A stretch of 64,000 nt of DNA from CADCVW01 sp964251385 (GTDB lineage: Bacteria; Pseudomonadota; Alphaproteobacteria; Sphingomonadales; Sphingomonadaceae), in the NCBI GenBank assembly GCA_964251385.1, contig CAXUJK010000001.1, positions 620,001-684,000 of the forward strand, in the 5' to 3' direction. Positions 1 through 8,897 of the stretch are shown here, piece after piece; positions within the stretch are counted from its first letter, which is position 1, and the number at the start of each line of letters is the position of its first letter. The position numbers and the translations under genes were made by a program. The notes under the pieces are model-generated. The model did not search any database. It was not told where the DNA came from and was given only the letters and a program-made list of their open reading frames with translations.

Positions 1-522
1 CGTCAATCCGCCGCCATCGATCAGGCGGATGTAACGCTGCGGCACCGTCGAAACCACGCTCGCGAAACGGCCCCAGCCTTTAGCGGCCTCAGTGGCGATG
101 CGGTCTTCGCTCCACCCGACGAGCCGCCAGTGCGCGATCGCCTCGGGCGGCGGCGCGTCGCGGACGTCGGACGTCAGCAGCCGCGCGAAGAGGAACTCGG
201 TCCGGGTCATGTGGAGCGGTGCGGCGAAGCGGCCGCACAACCACCCGGCGAGCCCCAGATGGTCGGGGTGGAAGTGCGTCGCGACCACGCGGGTGACGAG
301 ACGCCCGGACAGCGGTCCGGCGAGCAAGGCTTCCCAGGCTTCGCGCGTGACGGATGTGTCGAGCCCGGTGTCGACAACGGCGACCCCGTCGCCGTCGTCG
401 AGCAGGACGACGTTCACATGCTTGAGCGGCCCGGGGATCGCGAACCGCGCCCAGTGCACGCCTTCGGCGATCCGCACGATCTCCCCCGCCTCCGGACCAC
501 GTCGTCCGAAGGGGTACGTCAG
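1..522 (-). CDS. MBL-fold metallo-hydrolase, C-terminus cut by window edge
   Basis: The minus strand encodes a metallo-beta-lactamase-fold hydrolase. The signature THFHPDHLG (HxHxDH) follows an AVVDTGLD strand, as in the zinc-binding core of the family; the substrate cannot be told. The frame runs off the window at base 1, so the C-terminal half is missing. Coding continues upstream to at least an LTYPFG stretch that I recall as conserved in sphingomonad homologues, but no ATG or GTG lies in frame there. The start is therefore uncertain: CTG at 520-522 is only the innermost end of that stretch, and the true start may overlap the preceding gene. It lies directly downstream of trcR on the same strand, probably in one operon. 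Confidence 0.75.
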   Translation of the reverse strand, partial: MTYPFGRRGPEAGEIVRIAEGVHWARFAIPGPLKHVNVVLLDDGDGVAVVDTGLDTSVTREAWEALLAGPLSGRLVTRVVATHFHPDHLGLAGWLCGRFAAPLHMTRTEFLFARLLTSDVRDAPPPEAIAHWRLVGWSEDRIATEAAKGWGRFASVVSTVPQRYIRLIDGGGLT

Positions 523-541
523 ACCCCTATGCGTGTAGGCG

Positions 542-1261
542 TCAACGGGAGAAGGGATCGACGAACCCGGGCGCGTTGGGCATCGTCGACTGCTGGCCCG
601 CAGTCGCCTCAGCCACGAGCGCGGCTTCGGCTTCGCGCGCGCTCGTTTCGCGGTTGGTCCGCAGTTCCTGGATCAGCGCGGCGCGGTCGCCCTCGAAGCG
701 TGTGTCGGTCGGCGCTTCGATGCCCGCCGCCTTGGCCGCCTTAGCCACCGTCGCGTCGAGTTCGCGTTGCGAGGTCAGGCCCAGCGTCACCGGATCCTTC
801 GGCGTAATATTGGAAATATTCCAGTGCGTCCGGTCGCGGATCGCGGAGATCGTCGTCCGGGTCGTACCGATCAGCTTGGAAATCTGGCCGTCGGTGACTT
901 CGGGATGGTTGCGCACGATCCAGCTGATGCCGTCGGGCTTGTCCGCGCGCTTGGAGGTCGGGGTGTAGCGCGGACCCTTCGAGCGCTTGACGCTGTCCGG
1001 CTCCTTCTGCAGCTCGAGCTTGTAGTCGGGATCGTCCTGACCGCGGTTGATCTCCTCCTGCGTGAGTTCGCCCGAGCGCAGCGGATCGCGCCCGGTCAGC
1101 TTGGTCGCGGCCGTGTCGTCGGCGATCGCCTGCACTTCGAGGATGTGGAGCCCGCAGAATTCGGCGATCTGTTCAAAGGTCAGCGCGGTGTTGTCGACGA
1201 GCCAGGACGCGGTGGCATGGGGCATGAGCGGCGGCACGTGGGGGTTGAGCGGCTGGGCCAC
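542..1261 (-). CDS. trcR: TrcR/DUF1013 cell-cycle transcriptional regulator
   Basis: This 239-residue protein matches the DUF1013 family, annotated in alphaproteobacteria as the cell-cycle transcriptional regulator TrcR. The N-terminal third contains TALTFEQIAEFCGLHILEV, a helix-turn-helix-like segment, and a second HTH-like stretch (DGQISKLIGTTRTTISAI) lies near residue 125. The C-terminus (about 180-225) is an alanine/glutamate-rich helical region. It is cytoplasmic and has no signal peptide. The start is the only in-frame ATG before the conserved region. It sits head to head with the secreted-protein gene at 1486 and upstream of the MBL-fold gene. Family assignment is from recalled sequence pattern; the cell-cycle role is family knowledge, not visible here. 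Confidence 0.85.
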   Translation of the reverse strand: MAQPLNPHVPPLMPHATASWLVDNTALTFEQIAEFCGLHILEVQAIADDTAATKLTGRDPLRSGELTQEEINRGQDDPDYKLELQKEPDSVKRSKGPRYTPTSKRADKPDGISWIVRNHPEVTDGQISKLIGTTRTTISAIRDRTHWNISNITPKDPVTLGLTSQRELDATVAKAAKAAGIEAPTDTRFEGDRAALIQELRTNRETSAREAEAALVAEATAGQQSTMPNAPGFVDPFSR

Positions 1262-1485
1262 TGATCTTCTCCGGATAACAAAAGGGCCGCCCCTTGCCGG
1301 AGCGGCCGAACCTTGCGGAGAAGCTTAGATTAACCGGCGCCGTCAGGCAAGAATTTTGTTCGCGAAAAGCCTCGAAGCGAAAGTCAAGAGGGCCGGAAGT
1401 CGAGGGGCAGACAGTCGCGCGCACCCGGTCGCCGCAATCGCGCCGCAAGCGACACATAGCCTATTTCATCGACAGGGGGATCGAG

Positions 1486-1965
1486 ATGAGATTATGCGTG
1501 GTGGCAAGTCTGGCGGCGGCATCCGCGCTCTGGTCTCCGGACGCGCGTGCCGCTTCGCCCGTTGCAGCATATGATCGCTTCGACGGCGGCCTCGGCGGCG
1601 TACATACCGGCACGTTTGCGGGCGCACGGCTCCGAATTGCGCTGGGCGGAAGCAAGGTCAGACCAAAGCCGCAGCTGAACCTGACGCTGGCTCCGATGGT
1701 GCGGATGCAGGCGCTCGACGGCCGGACGCGTATGCGTTTCGGCGAGGGCGTGTCATTCGCATTGAACGGGAACGGACCCGCGCGCTTGGCGCTGGCGGGC
1801 CGACCGCTGAGCGGCTTCGCTCCGCAGAAGGCCGCGATCGACAAGACGGGTGCGGCCGGCGTGTCCACGCTCGGCTGGGTCGGCATCGGCGCGGGGGCGC
1901 TGCTCGTCGTGGGCGTCGTCTACTATGCCGTACTAACCAGCGAATGCTACGAGTGCGACGACTGA
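1486..1965 (+). CDS. Hypothetical exported protein with C-terminal membrane segment
   Basis: A 159-residue protein begins at ATG 1486, about 8 bases after a purine-rich GGGGG ribosome-binding site; the frame stays open further upstream but has no such site. Residues 1-25 form a signal peptide (MRLCVVASLAAASALW, then an ARAA-type cleavage site). The body is predicted beta-rich (repeated basic/hydrophobic alternation). Residues 130-152 form one membrane helix (VGIGAGALLVVGVVYYAV), followed by a short Cys/Asp/Glu tail (ECYECDD). I do not recognise a family. It could be a periplasmic protein anchored in the inner membrane. It is monocistronic, convergent with the quinone oxidoreductase 10 bases away. 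Confidence 0.7.
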   Translation: MRLCVVASLAAASALWSPDARAASPVAAYDRFDGGLGGVHTGTFAGARLRIALGGSKVRPKPQLNLTLAPMVRMQALDGRTRMRFGEGVSFALNGNGPARLALAGRPLSGFAPQKAAIDKTGAAGVSTLGWVGIGAGALLVVGVVYYAVLTSECYECDD

Positions 1966-1975
1966 CGGCGACGCA

Positions 1976-2977
1976 TCAGCCGATCTGCAGTACGATCTTG
2001 CCGACGTGGTCGCCGACTTCCATGCGGCGGTGCGCGTCGGCGGCATCGGCGAGCGGGTAGACCCGGTCGATCACGGCTTTGAGCCGTCCTTCCTCCGCGA
2101 ACGGCCACGCGTTGCGCGCGATTTCCTGGCACAGCAGTGTCTTGAAGCCGACATCCCGCGCGCGCAGCGTGGAGCCGGTGAGCGTCAGGCGGCGGCGCAT
2201 GACGTCCCAGATCTTGAACTCGGCATCCGCCCCGCGTTGCGCGGCGATCGACACGTGTCTGCCGTCATCGGCGAGGCAGGCGAGGTTGCGCGGGAAATAG
2301 TCGCCGCCGACCATGTCGAGCACGACATCGACGCCACGCCCGGATGTGATCGACTTCACTTCCGCGACGAAGTCCGCGTCGCGGTAGTTGATCGCATGGG
2401 TCGCGCCCAGCTCCAGGGCACGCGCGCATTTTTCGTCGGAGCCGGCGGTGACGATCACGGTCAAACCGAACAGCTTGCCGAGCGAAATCGCCATCGTTCC
2501 GATTCCGCTCGTGCCGCCGTGCACGAGCACAGTGTCGCCTTCGGCGGCATAGGCACGTTCGAACAGGTTGCTCCACACGGTGAACAGTGTTTCGGGCATC
2601 GCCGCCGCCTCGATCATCGTCAGCGCGAGCGGCACGGGCAGGCATTGGCCGACCGGCGCAACCGCGTATTCCGCGTAGCCGCCGCCGGTGATCAGCGCGC
2701 AGACCGGCTGCCCCATCTGCTCGGCACCCACGCCCTCGCCGCACGCGACGACCTCGCCCCCGACTTCCAGTCCCAGCGTCTCGGGCGCGCCAAGCGGCGG
2801 CGGGTACATCCCCATGCGCTGCATGACGTCGGGCCGGTTGACGCCCGCGGCGGCAACACGGATCAGCACTTCGCCCGGCCCCGCGATCGGCACGGGCAAC
2901 GTCACGGGCACCAGCACCTCGGGTCCCCCTGCCCCGGTCATGCCGATCGCGGTCATCTGTTGGGGGATCGCGGTCAT
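1976..2977 (-). CDS. NAD(P)H-quinone oxidoreductase (MDR superfamily, PIG3 type)
   Basis: This 333-residue medium-chain dehydrogenase/reductase without the catalytic-zinc cysteines is typical of quinone oxidoreductases that pass electrons from NADPH to quinones. It has an N-terminal GroES-like domain (GPGEVLIRVAAAGVNRPDV, about 32-50) and a Rossmann domain with the nucleotide motif around VHGGTSGIGTMAISLGKLFG (about 152-171). Later come RGVDVVLDMVGGDYF and a C-terminal HVGKIVLQIG, matching the PIG3/TIGR02824 pattern. Two closely spaced in-frame ATGs exist; I used the first. The protein is cytoplasmic. The upstream DUF1192 gene is divergent, with about 60 bases between them. Confidence 0.88.
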   Translation of the reverse strand: MTAIPQQMTAIGMTGAGGPEVLVPVTLPVPIAGPGEVLIRVAAAGVNRPDVMQRMGMYPPPLGAPETLGLEVGGEVVACGEGVGAEQMGQPVCALITGGGYAEYAVAPVGQCLPVPLALTMIEAAAMPETLFTVWSNLFERAYAAEGDTVLVHGGTSGIGTMAISLGKLFGLTVIVTAGSDEKCARALELGATHAINYRDADFVAEVKSITSGRGVDVVLDMVGGDYFPRNLACLADDGRHVSIAAQRGADAEFKIWDVMRRRLTLTGSTLRARDVGFKTLLCQEIARNAWPFAEEGRLKAVIDRVYPLADAADAHRRMEVGDHVGKIVLQIG

Positions 2978-3040
2978 CGGAGTGCCTCGGGTGAAGCGGC
3001 TTCATTGACAGCGGACTCGCTCCGGTCAACGTTGCAGGTC

Positions 3041-3241
3041 ATGGACCCGGACGATCTTTTCGCGCCCAAGCCGAAGGACCCGCTCGCCGAGCTGGCGCGG
3101 CAGGACCTGGACCCGCTGTCGGTCGACGAATTGGACGCGCGCGTCGCGGCGTTGCGGGCGGAGATCTCGCGCGTGGAGGCGAAGCGTGGCCTGGCCGTCA
3201 GCCACCGGGCAAGCGCCGAAGACTTGTTCCGGTCGCGATGA
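3041..3241 (+). CDS. DUF1192 family small protein
   Basis: A 66-residue acidic protein starts MDPDDLFAPKPKDPLAELAR. The pattern is that of the short alphaproteobacterial DUF1192 proteins: an N-terminal DD(L/I)F motif, LSVDELDARVAALRAEISR in the middle, and a basic C-terminus. The middle is a predicted amphipathic or coiled-coil helix. There are no membrane segments. Function is unknown. I chose the ATG at 3041 because the family begins with this M(D)xDDLF pattern; the longer open frame upstream is antisense to the oxidoreductase. It lies about 100 bases before clpA on the same strand. Confidence 0.82.
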   Translation: MDPDDLFAPKPKDPLAELARQDLDPLSVDELDARVAALRAEISRVEAKRGLAVSHRASAEDLFRSR

Positions 3242-3337
3242 CCCGGTCGTTCCCGCCCTTGATCGTGCTCGGGCGGCCTACGACATATTCACCATCTGAC
3301 GCGTACACTCGTCCGCGGTCCTAGGAGCTTCCCCGAC

Positions 3338-5704
3338 ATGCCGTCTTTCGCCCGCGAACTTGAAACCACGCTGCACAACGCGCTGGGCCAGGCCAGCACC
3401 CGCCGCCACGAATATGCGACGCTCGAGCATCTGCTGCTCGCGCTGATCGATGACGAGCATGCGTCCAAGGTGATGCAGGCGTGCGGGGTGGACCTCAAGA
3501 ACCTGCGCGGCGCGGTGGTGACGTATCTCGATACCGAGCTTGAGTCGTTGAAGGTCGAGGCGGACACGGACCCCTCCCCCACGTCAGGCTTCCAGCGCGT
3601 GGTGCAGCGCGCGATTCTGCATGTGCAGTCGTCTGGCCGCGATGAAGTCACCGGCGGGAACGTGCTGGTCGCCCTGTTCTCCGAGCGCGAGTCGTACGCC
3701 GTGTACTTCCTGCAGCAGCAGGACATGAGCCGGCTGGATGCGGTCAGCTACATCAGCCACGGCGTCGGCAAGGGCGAAACCCCCTCCGAGCCGCGCGAGG
3801 TCAAGGGATCGGAAGAAACCAAGGAGAAGGGCGACGGCAAGGCGAAGGAGTCCGCGCTCAAGCAGTTCACCGTCAACCTTAACGAAAAGGCCAAGGAGGG
3901 TCGCGTCGATCCGCTGATCGGACGTGGGCCCGAGGTTGATCGGACGGTTCAAATTCTCTGCCGCCGGTCGAAGAACAATCCGTTGTACGTCGGCGAGCCC
4001 GGCGTGGGAAAAACCGCGATCGCGGAAGGTCTCGCGCGCAAGATCATCGAGGGCAACGTGCCTGACGTGCTGCTCCCCGCGGTCATCTACTCGCTCGACA
4101 TGGGCGCGTTGCTGGCGGGCACGCGTTATCGCGGCGATTTCGAGGAGCGGCTGAAGCAGGTCGTGACCGAACTGGAAAAGATGCCGGACGCGATCCTGTT
4201 CATCGACGAGATCCATACGGTCATCGGCGCGGGCGCGACGAGCGGCGGCGCTATGGATGCCTCTAACCTGCTCAAGCCCGCATTGTCGGGCGGCGTGATC
4301 CGCTGCATCGGGTCGACGACGTACAAGGAGTTCCGCAACCACTTCGAAAAGGACCGGGCGTTGTTGCGCCGGTTCCAGAAGATCGACGTCAACGAACCGA
4401 CGGTCGAGGATACGATCAAGATCATCATGGGCCTGCGCTCGGCGTTCGAGGAGCATCATCACGTCAAGTACACGCCCGAGGCGGTGAAGTCCGCGGTCGA
4501 GCTTTCCGCGCGCTACATCAACGACCGCAAGCTGCCCGACAAGGCGATCGACGTGATCGACGAGGTCGGCGCGATGCAGATGCTGGTCGTCGCGGCCAAG
4601 CGTAAGAAAGTGATCACGCCCAAGGAGATCGAGGCGGTTGTCGCGACCATGGCGCGCATCCCGCCCAAGTCGGTATCGACCGATGACAAGAAGGCGCTGC
4701 AGACGCTCGAACAGGACCTGAAGCGCGTCGTGTTCGGCCAGGACGCGGCGATCGAGCGGCTCGCGTCAGCGATCAAGTTGAGCCGCGCGGGGCTTCGCAA
4801 CCCGGACAAGCCGATCGGCAACTATCTGTTCTCCGGACCCACCGGCGTCGGCAAGACCGAGGTCGCGCGGCAGCTCGCGTCGATCATGGGCATTCCGCTC
4901 CAGCGTTTCGACATGTCGGAGTACATGGAACGCCATTCGGTCAGCCGCCTGATCGGCGCGCCTCCGGGCTATGTCGGCTACGATCAGGGCGGGCTGCTCA
5001 CCGACGCGGTCGACCAGAACCCGCATTCGGTGCTGCTGCTCGACGAGATCGAAAAGGCGCATCCCGACCTGTTCAACATCCTCCTGCAGGTGATGGACAA
5101 CGGCAAGCTGACCGATCACCACGGCAAGACGGTCGATTTCCGCAACACGATCCTGATCATGACGACCAACGCGGGTGCGTCCGACATGGCGCGCGAGGGC
5201 GTGGGGTTCGGCAACAACGACCGCGAAGGCGAGGACGAGGAGGCGATCAAGCGCATGTTCACGCCGGAGTTCCGCAACCGGCTGGATGCGATCGTGCCCT
5301 TCTCGTATTTGCCGCCCGAGGTGGTCGCGCGCGTCGTCGACAAGTTCATCCTGCAGCTCGAGTTGCAGCTGGCGGATCGTCAAGTGCACATCCACCTCGA
5401 CGAGGAAGCGCGCAGCTGGCTGACCGCCAAGGGCTACGACAAACTCTACGGCGCGCGGCCGATGGAGCGGCTGATGCAGGAGAAGATCAAGCAGCCGCTC
5501 GCCGAGGAGCTGCTGTTCGGCAAGCTGATCAACGGCGGCGAGGTCAAGGTCCGCATCAAGGACAACGCCCCCGCGTTCGAGGTCACTGCCGCGCCGCCCA
5601 AGCTGCCCAAGAAGAAGGGCAAGGGGCTGGTCAGTGCCGACGCCGAGCTGGAACAGACAAGTGCGGACGAGACACCGAAGAACGAGGAAGGCGAGAACGC
5701 CTGA
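3338..5704 (+). CDS. clpA: ATP-dependent Clp protease ATP-binding subunit ClpA
   Basis: ClpA is the AAA+ unfoldase that feeds substrates, including N-end-rule proteins delivered by ClpS, into ClpP. The 788-residue length is normal. Order: Clp N-domain (1-140); a charged linker rich in K/E (about 150-175); D1 with Walker A GEPGVGKT (about 218) and Walker B LFIDEIH (about 287); D2 with Walker A GPTGVGKT (about 498), pore loop GYVGYDQGG and Walker B LLLDEIEKAH (about 565); a C-terminal small domain and a Lys/Glu-rich tail. ClpS is often encoded just upstream, but no clpS is present in the window. A strong intrinsic terminator follows 30 bases after the stop. Confidence 0.97.
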   Translation: MPSFARELETTLHNALGQASTRRHEYATLEHLLLALIDDEHASKVMQACGVDLKNLRGAVVTYLDTELESLKVEADTDPSPTSGFQRVVQRAILHVQSSGRDEVTGGNVLVALFSERESYAVYFLQQQDMSRLDAVSYISHGVGKGETPSEPREVKGSEETKEKGDGKAKESALKQFTVNLNEKAKEGRVDPLIGRGPEVDRTVQILCRRSKNNPLYVGEPGVGKTAIAEGLARKIIEGNVPDVLLPAVIYSLDMGALLAGTRYRGDFEERLKQVVTELEKMPDAILFIDEIHTVIGAGATSGGAMDASNLLKPALSGGVIRCIGSTTYKEFRNHFEKDRALLRRFQKIDVNEPTVEDTIKIIMGLRSAFEEHHHVKYTPEAVKSAVELSARYINDRKLPDKAIDVIDEVGAMQMLVVAAKRKKVITPKEIEAVVATMARIPPKSVSTDDKKALQTLEQDLKRVVFGQDAAIERLASAIKLSRAGLRNPDKPIGNYLFSGPTGVGKTEVARQLASIMGIPLQRFDMSEYMERHSVSRLIGAPPGYVGYDQGGLLTDAVDQNPHSVLLLDEIEKAHPDLFNILLQVMDNGKLTDHHGKTVDFRNTILIMTTNAGASDMAREGVGFGNNDREGEDEEAIKRMFTPEFRNRLDAIVPFSYLPPEVVARVVDKFILQLELQLADRQVHIHLDEEARSWLTAKGYDKLYGARPMERLMQEKIKQPLAEELLFGKLINGGEVKVRIKDNAPAFEVTAAPPKLPKKKGKGLVSADAELEQTSADETPKNEEGENA

Positions 5705-5734
5705 AGCCTGTCCCGCCGAAGATTCGGAAATTCG

Positions 5735-5763
5735 AAAGGCGTCGCGAGAGCGACGCCTTTTTT
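5735..5763 (+). terminator. Rho-independent terminator of clpA
   Basis: The sequence AAAGGCGTCGC, loop GAGA, then GCGACGCCTTT forms a near-perfect 11-bp stem. It is followed at once by a run of T, 30 bases after the clpA stop. Confidence 0.93.
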
Positions 5764-5820
5764 CGTTCCCCGCATCGGTGACCCGCGCTAGACCCCGCTC
5801 CGGATTTCAGGAGCACCCGC

Positions 5821-6441
5821 ATGTCCGGCTTGACTCTCTACACGAACCCGATGTCGCGCGGCCGCATCGCACGTTGGATGCTGGAAGAAGTCGGCGAGCC
5901 GTACGAAGCTGTGATGCTCGACTTCGGCAGCACGATCAAAGCGCCCGAGTTCCTTCGCCTCAACCCGATGGGAAAGGTTCCGACGCTGGTCCATGGCGAC
6001 ACGGTGGTGACGGAGTCCGCCGCGGTTCTCGCCTATCTGGCGGATGCGTTTCCCGCCGCCGGTCTCGCGCCGCGGACGTCTGATCGCGGCAGCTACTATC
6101 GCTGGCTGTTCTTCGCTGCGGGCCCCATCGAAGCTGCGGTGACAAACAAGGCGTTCGGCTTCGACGCGCCCGACAAGAAGCAGTCGCTCGGCTATGGCAG
6201 CTACGACGACACGATGGCCGCGCTCGAGACCGCGGTCTCCGGCACGCCGTACATTTGCGGGGACCGGTTCAGCGCCGCGGATGTGGCGATCGGCAGTCAG
6301 CTCGGATGGGGATTGATGTTCGGGACGATCGACAAACGTCCCGCGTTCGAAGCCTATGTCGCGCGCATGTACGCGCGCCCGGCGCACGTCAAAGCAAGTG
6401 CGCTCGACGACGCGGCGATGCCCAAGGAGCCTGCAACGTGA
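5821..6441 (+). CDS. Glutathione S-transferase family protein
   Basis: A 206-residue cytoplasmic GST conjugates glutathione to electrophiles. The N-terminal thioredoxin-like domain (1-80) begins LYTNPMSRGRIARWMLEEVG with Ser/Arg at the usual glutathione-activating site, then LNPMGKVPTL (cis-Pro loop) and ESAAVLAYLAD (Glu-Ser glutathione-binding pair). The C-terminal helical domain has YICGDRFSAADVAIGSQL, the N-capping box. Length is normal. Its stop overlaps the GTG start of the downstream dienelactone hydrolase by four bases (GTGA), so the two are translationally coupled. The substrate is unknown. Confidence 0.92.
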   Translation: MSGLTLYTNPMSRGRIARWMLEEVGEPYEAVMLDFGSTIKAPEFLRLNPMGKVPTLVHGDTVVTESAAVLAYLADAFPAAGLAPRTSDRGSYYRWLFFAAGPIEAAVTNKAFGFDAPDKKQSLGYGSYDDTMAALETAVSGTPYICGDRFSAADVAIGSQLGWGLMFGTIDKRPAFEAYVARMYARPAHVKASALDDAAMPKEPAT

Positions 6442-7313
6442 GCGCCGTACGCCAAGCCGCTATCGATCTGTACGACCGCTACACGCACGAAGGCATGGAC
6501 CGGCGCGCGTTCATGGCGGAGTTGACGAAGATCGCGGGAAGCGCTGCTGCCGCGACGGCTCTGCTCGGTGGGATCGCGACGAGCCCGGCCGCGGCCGCGA
6601 TCTCCAGCCCGACCGACGCACGCCTGATCGCGCGCCGCGAAAGCTGGACGCTGCCGGGCGGGCGCAAGATGTCGGCCTATGCCGCTACGCTGCGGAACGC
6701 GAAGGGAAAGCGCCCGTCCGTCATGGTCGTGCACGAGAACCGCGGCCTGACGAAACATATCGAGGATGTCGCGCGCCGCGTCACGCTGGCTGGCTACCAC
6801 GCGGTTGCGGTAGATTTCCTGTCGCCGCTCGGCGGAACGCCCGCTGACGAGAATGCCGCGCGCGAGCTGATCGGCAAGCTGGATCTGGGCCAGGCGACTG
6901 CCGACGGCATCGCGACGTTGGCGCGGCTCAAGCGTCGGCGCGGCGGCAACGGGAAAGTGGGCGCGATCGGCTTCTGCTGGGGCGGCGCGATAGTCAACCG
7001 GCTCGCGGTCGGCGCGGGTACCAACCTTGACGCGGGTGTGCCCTATTACGGCACCGCGCCCGATCCGGCACAAGCGGTCGCGGTGCGCGCTCCGTTGCTG
7101 ATCCATCTCGCTAGCCTGGATGCGCGGGTCAACGCCACCGCGCTACCCTGGGGCGCCGCGCTCGAAGCCGTGGGTAAGACGGTGACGGTGGTCAACCACC
7201 AAGGGGTGAACCATGCCTTCAACAACGACACATCAGCCGAACGGTACGACAAGGCGGCCGCTGATCGGGCGTGGGGTCAGACTCTCGCCTTTTTCGACAG
7301 GCATCTTCGCTAG
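6438..7313 (+). CDS. Dienelactone hydrolase family protein
   Basis: An alpha/beta hydrolase of 291 residues starts at GTG 6438, chosen because it overlaps the GST stop as GTGA and the family begins with this short N-terminal extension. Residues 15-50 contain MDRRAFMAELTKIAG and an Ala-rich hydrophobic stretch, which looks like a Tat-type or signal segment and suggests export. The catalytic nucleophile is Cys in GAIGFCWGG (dienelactone hydrolases use Cys-His-Asp). The Asp lies in LASLDARVN and the His in GVNHAFNND. The natural ester or lactone substrate is not predictable. Coupling to a GST suggests a detoxification pair, which is inference. Confidence 0.9.
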   Translation: MSAVRQAAIDLYDRYTHEGMDRRAFMAELTKIAGSAAAATALLGGIATSPAAAAISSPTDARLIARRESWTLPGGRKMSAYAATLRNAKGKRPSVMVVHENRGLTKHIEDVARRVTLAGYHAVAVDFLSPLGGTPADENAARELIGKLDLGQATADGIATLARLKRRRGGNGKVGAIGFCWGGAIVNRLAVGAGTNLDAGVPYYGTAPDPAQAVAVRAPLLIHLASLDARVNATALPWGAALEAVGKTVTVVNHQGVNHAFNNDTSAERYDKAAADRAWGQTLAFFDRHLR

Positions 7314-7330
7314 CCACAAGGGCCGCAAGC

Positions 7331-7362
7331 AAAAGGAAAGGCCCAGGATCGCTCGCGGGCCT
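7331..7362 (-). terminator. Probable terminator of the Bax-inhibitor-1 gene
   Basis: Read on the minus strand, AGGCCC, a 12-base loop and GGGCCT precede TTCCTTTT, starting 28 bases after the stop of the gene at 7390. The stem is short but the U-rich tail is present. Confidence 0.6.
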
Positions 7363-7389
7363 CCCTTGTTTGCAGTTCAGGCGAATCAA

Positions 7390-8145
7390 CTATTCGCGGC
7401 TACCGCCCATAAAGCTAAGCAGGAACTGGAACATGTTCACGAAGTCGAGATAGAGCGACAACGCACCCATGATCGCGGTCTTGCCCATCATGTCGGACCC
7501 TGCAACCTGGAAGTACAAGCTCTTGATCCGCTGCGTGTCGTAGGCGGTGAGGCCGGCGAAGATCAGGACGCCAATGCCGCTGATCACGAGGTTCAGCGGA
7601 CCAGACTGCAGGAAGATGTTGAGCACCGACGCCACGATAAGGCCGATCACGCCCATGATCAGGAACGTGCCGAAGCCAGACAGATCCTTCTTGGTCGTGT
7701 AGCCGTAGAGGCTGAGCGCCACGAACGCCGCCGATGTCGCGAAGAACGCCTGCGCGATCTGCGCGTCGCTGCGCACCAACATGATCGCCGACAGCGACAA
7801 GCCCATGATCGACGCGAACGCGAAGAACATCGCCGAGACGCCCGCCGTCGACATACGCTGCACCGCCGCGCCGAAAGCGAAGATCATGAGCAGCGGCGAG
7901 AAGATGATGACGTACTTGAGGATGCCCGGCTGACCGAATACCTGGGCGGCCAGGCCCGACTCCTTGAACAGCAACGCGACGATGCCGCTAAGCAGCACGC
8001 CAGATGCCATGTAGTTGTAGACCGACAGCATATACGACCGAAGTCCCGCGTCGCGCGCGGCGGTCGTCGGAACGCGCACGCCGGCGAGCGGGTCGGCCAC
8101 GCGGGGCGTCGCTCCGGTCACGCGTGGATCAGACCAATTTGCCAT
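7390..8145 (-). CDS. Bax inhibitor-1/YccA family membrane protein
   Basis: A 251-residue integral inner-membrane protein has a short cytoplasmic N-terminus (ATPRVADPLAGVRVP) and about seven hydrophobic helices. These include YNYMASGVLLSGIVALLF, ILKYVIIFSPLLMIFAFGAA and LVISGIGVLIFAGLTAYDTQ. The TAYDTQ motif, followed by a small loop and a last helix ending LDFVNMFQFLLSFMG, is the family signature (GlpM/YbhL/YccA/Bax inhibitor). Members of the family are proposed pH-sensitive calcium-leak channels or FtsH modulators; the bacterial role is not settled. It is monocistronic, with a probable terminator behind it. Confidence 0.93.
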   Translation of the reverse strand: MANWSDPRVTGATPRVADPLAGVRVPTTAARDAGLRSYMLSVYNYMASGVLLSGIVALLFKESGLAAQVFGQPGILKYVIIFSPLLMIFAFGAAVQRMSTAGVSAMFFAFASIMGLSLSAIMLVRSDAQIAQAFFATSAAFVALSLYGYTTKKDLSGFGTFLIMGVIGLIVASVLNIFLQSGPLNLVISGIGVLIFAGLTAYDTQRIKSLYFQVAGSDMMGKTAIMGALSLYLDFVNMFQFLLSFMGGSRE

Positions 8146-8280
8146 GTCTATTTTTCTCTCCAGATGCGGTGCACAGACACCGCAATGACGACAATATCGT
8201 ATGATCGCGTGACTCTTTCAAGCGAAACACGACACGGGCTTAAGACCGTGTTTACTAGGGCAAAGACGGAATAGCGCGAC

Positions 8281-8814
8281 GTGCATCGCCTTTTCGTCGC
8301 AATCCGGCTGCCGATCGCCGTGCGGACGCGTCTCCTGGACCTCATGGGCGGGGTCAACAACGCGCGCTGGCAGTCGGACGATCAGCTCCATCTTACGCTG
8401 CGCTTCATCGGCGGGGTCGACCGGCACCGGGCGGAGGACGTCGCCGCCGCGCTCGCATCCGTGGGCGCACCCCGTTTTGAGGCGTCGTTGAAAGGTGCAG
8501 GTCAGTTCTTGCAAGGATCGCGTGGTGGATCGTTGTGGGTCGGCGTAACTCCGCACGGACCGTTCCACGCGCTGCACAAGAAGGTCGACGAGGCATGCCG
8601 CCGTGCCGGCCTCCCGTCCGAAGGTCGGGCGTACCTGCCGCACATCACGGTCGCGCGCCTCGGACGCACCGCGGGCCCCGTCGACGCCTTCGTGCAAGGC
8701 GCATCGAGGATGGCGGACGATCTGTTCGTCGTCGACACGTTCTGCCTCTACGAAAGCCGGCTCGGCGGCGAAGGCGCGACATACCAGATCGTTGAGCGCT
8801 ACCGGCTGGACTGA
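8281..8814 (+). CDS. thpR: RNA 2',3'-cyclic phosphodiesterase
   Basis: A 177-residue 2H-phosphoesterase opens RNA 2',3'-cyclic phosphates (formerly called 2'-5' RNA ligase). The two catalytic HxT motifs are visible: HLTLRFIGG (about residue 39) and HITVARLG (about 121), the expected spacing for the pseudo-twofold fold. The start is GTG 8281, giving an N-terminus HRLFVAIRLP that matches the family's (M)RLFVAIxxP. Cytoplasmic. It is followed by an independent MFS gene. Confidence 0.93.
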   Translation: MHRLFVAIRLPIAVRTRLLDLMGGVNNARWQSDDQLHLTLRFIGGVDRHRAEDVAAALASVGAPRFEASLKGAGQFLQGSRGGSLWVGVTPHGPFHALHKKVDEACRRAGLPSEGRAYLPHITVARLGRTAGPVDAFVQGASRMADDLFVVDTFCLYESRLGGEGATYQIVERYRLD

Positions 8815-8897
8815 CCCAGTCGTCGGAGTCGCGGGCGTTGCCAATCCTACGGGGCCTGTTAGCCGTGGCGGACAAAAGATAGTCGGGAGCAGGTGAG

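Noticed and set aside
3584..4462. Long open frame on the minus strand antisense to clpA (292 codons)
   Set aside because: It lies wholly inside clpA, has Arg/Asp/His-rich shadow composition of GC-rich antisense frames, and matches no family.
8224..8254. Possible terminator or operator before thpR
   Set aside because: The stem (ACACGG/CCGTGT) is only six bases with an eight-base loop and lies within 50 bases upstream of a start, without a T run.
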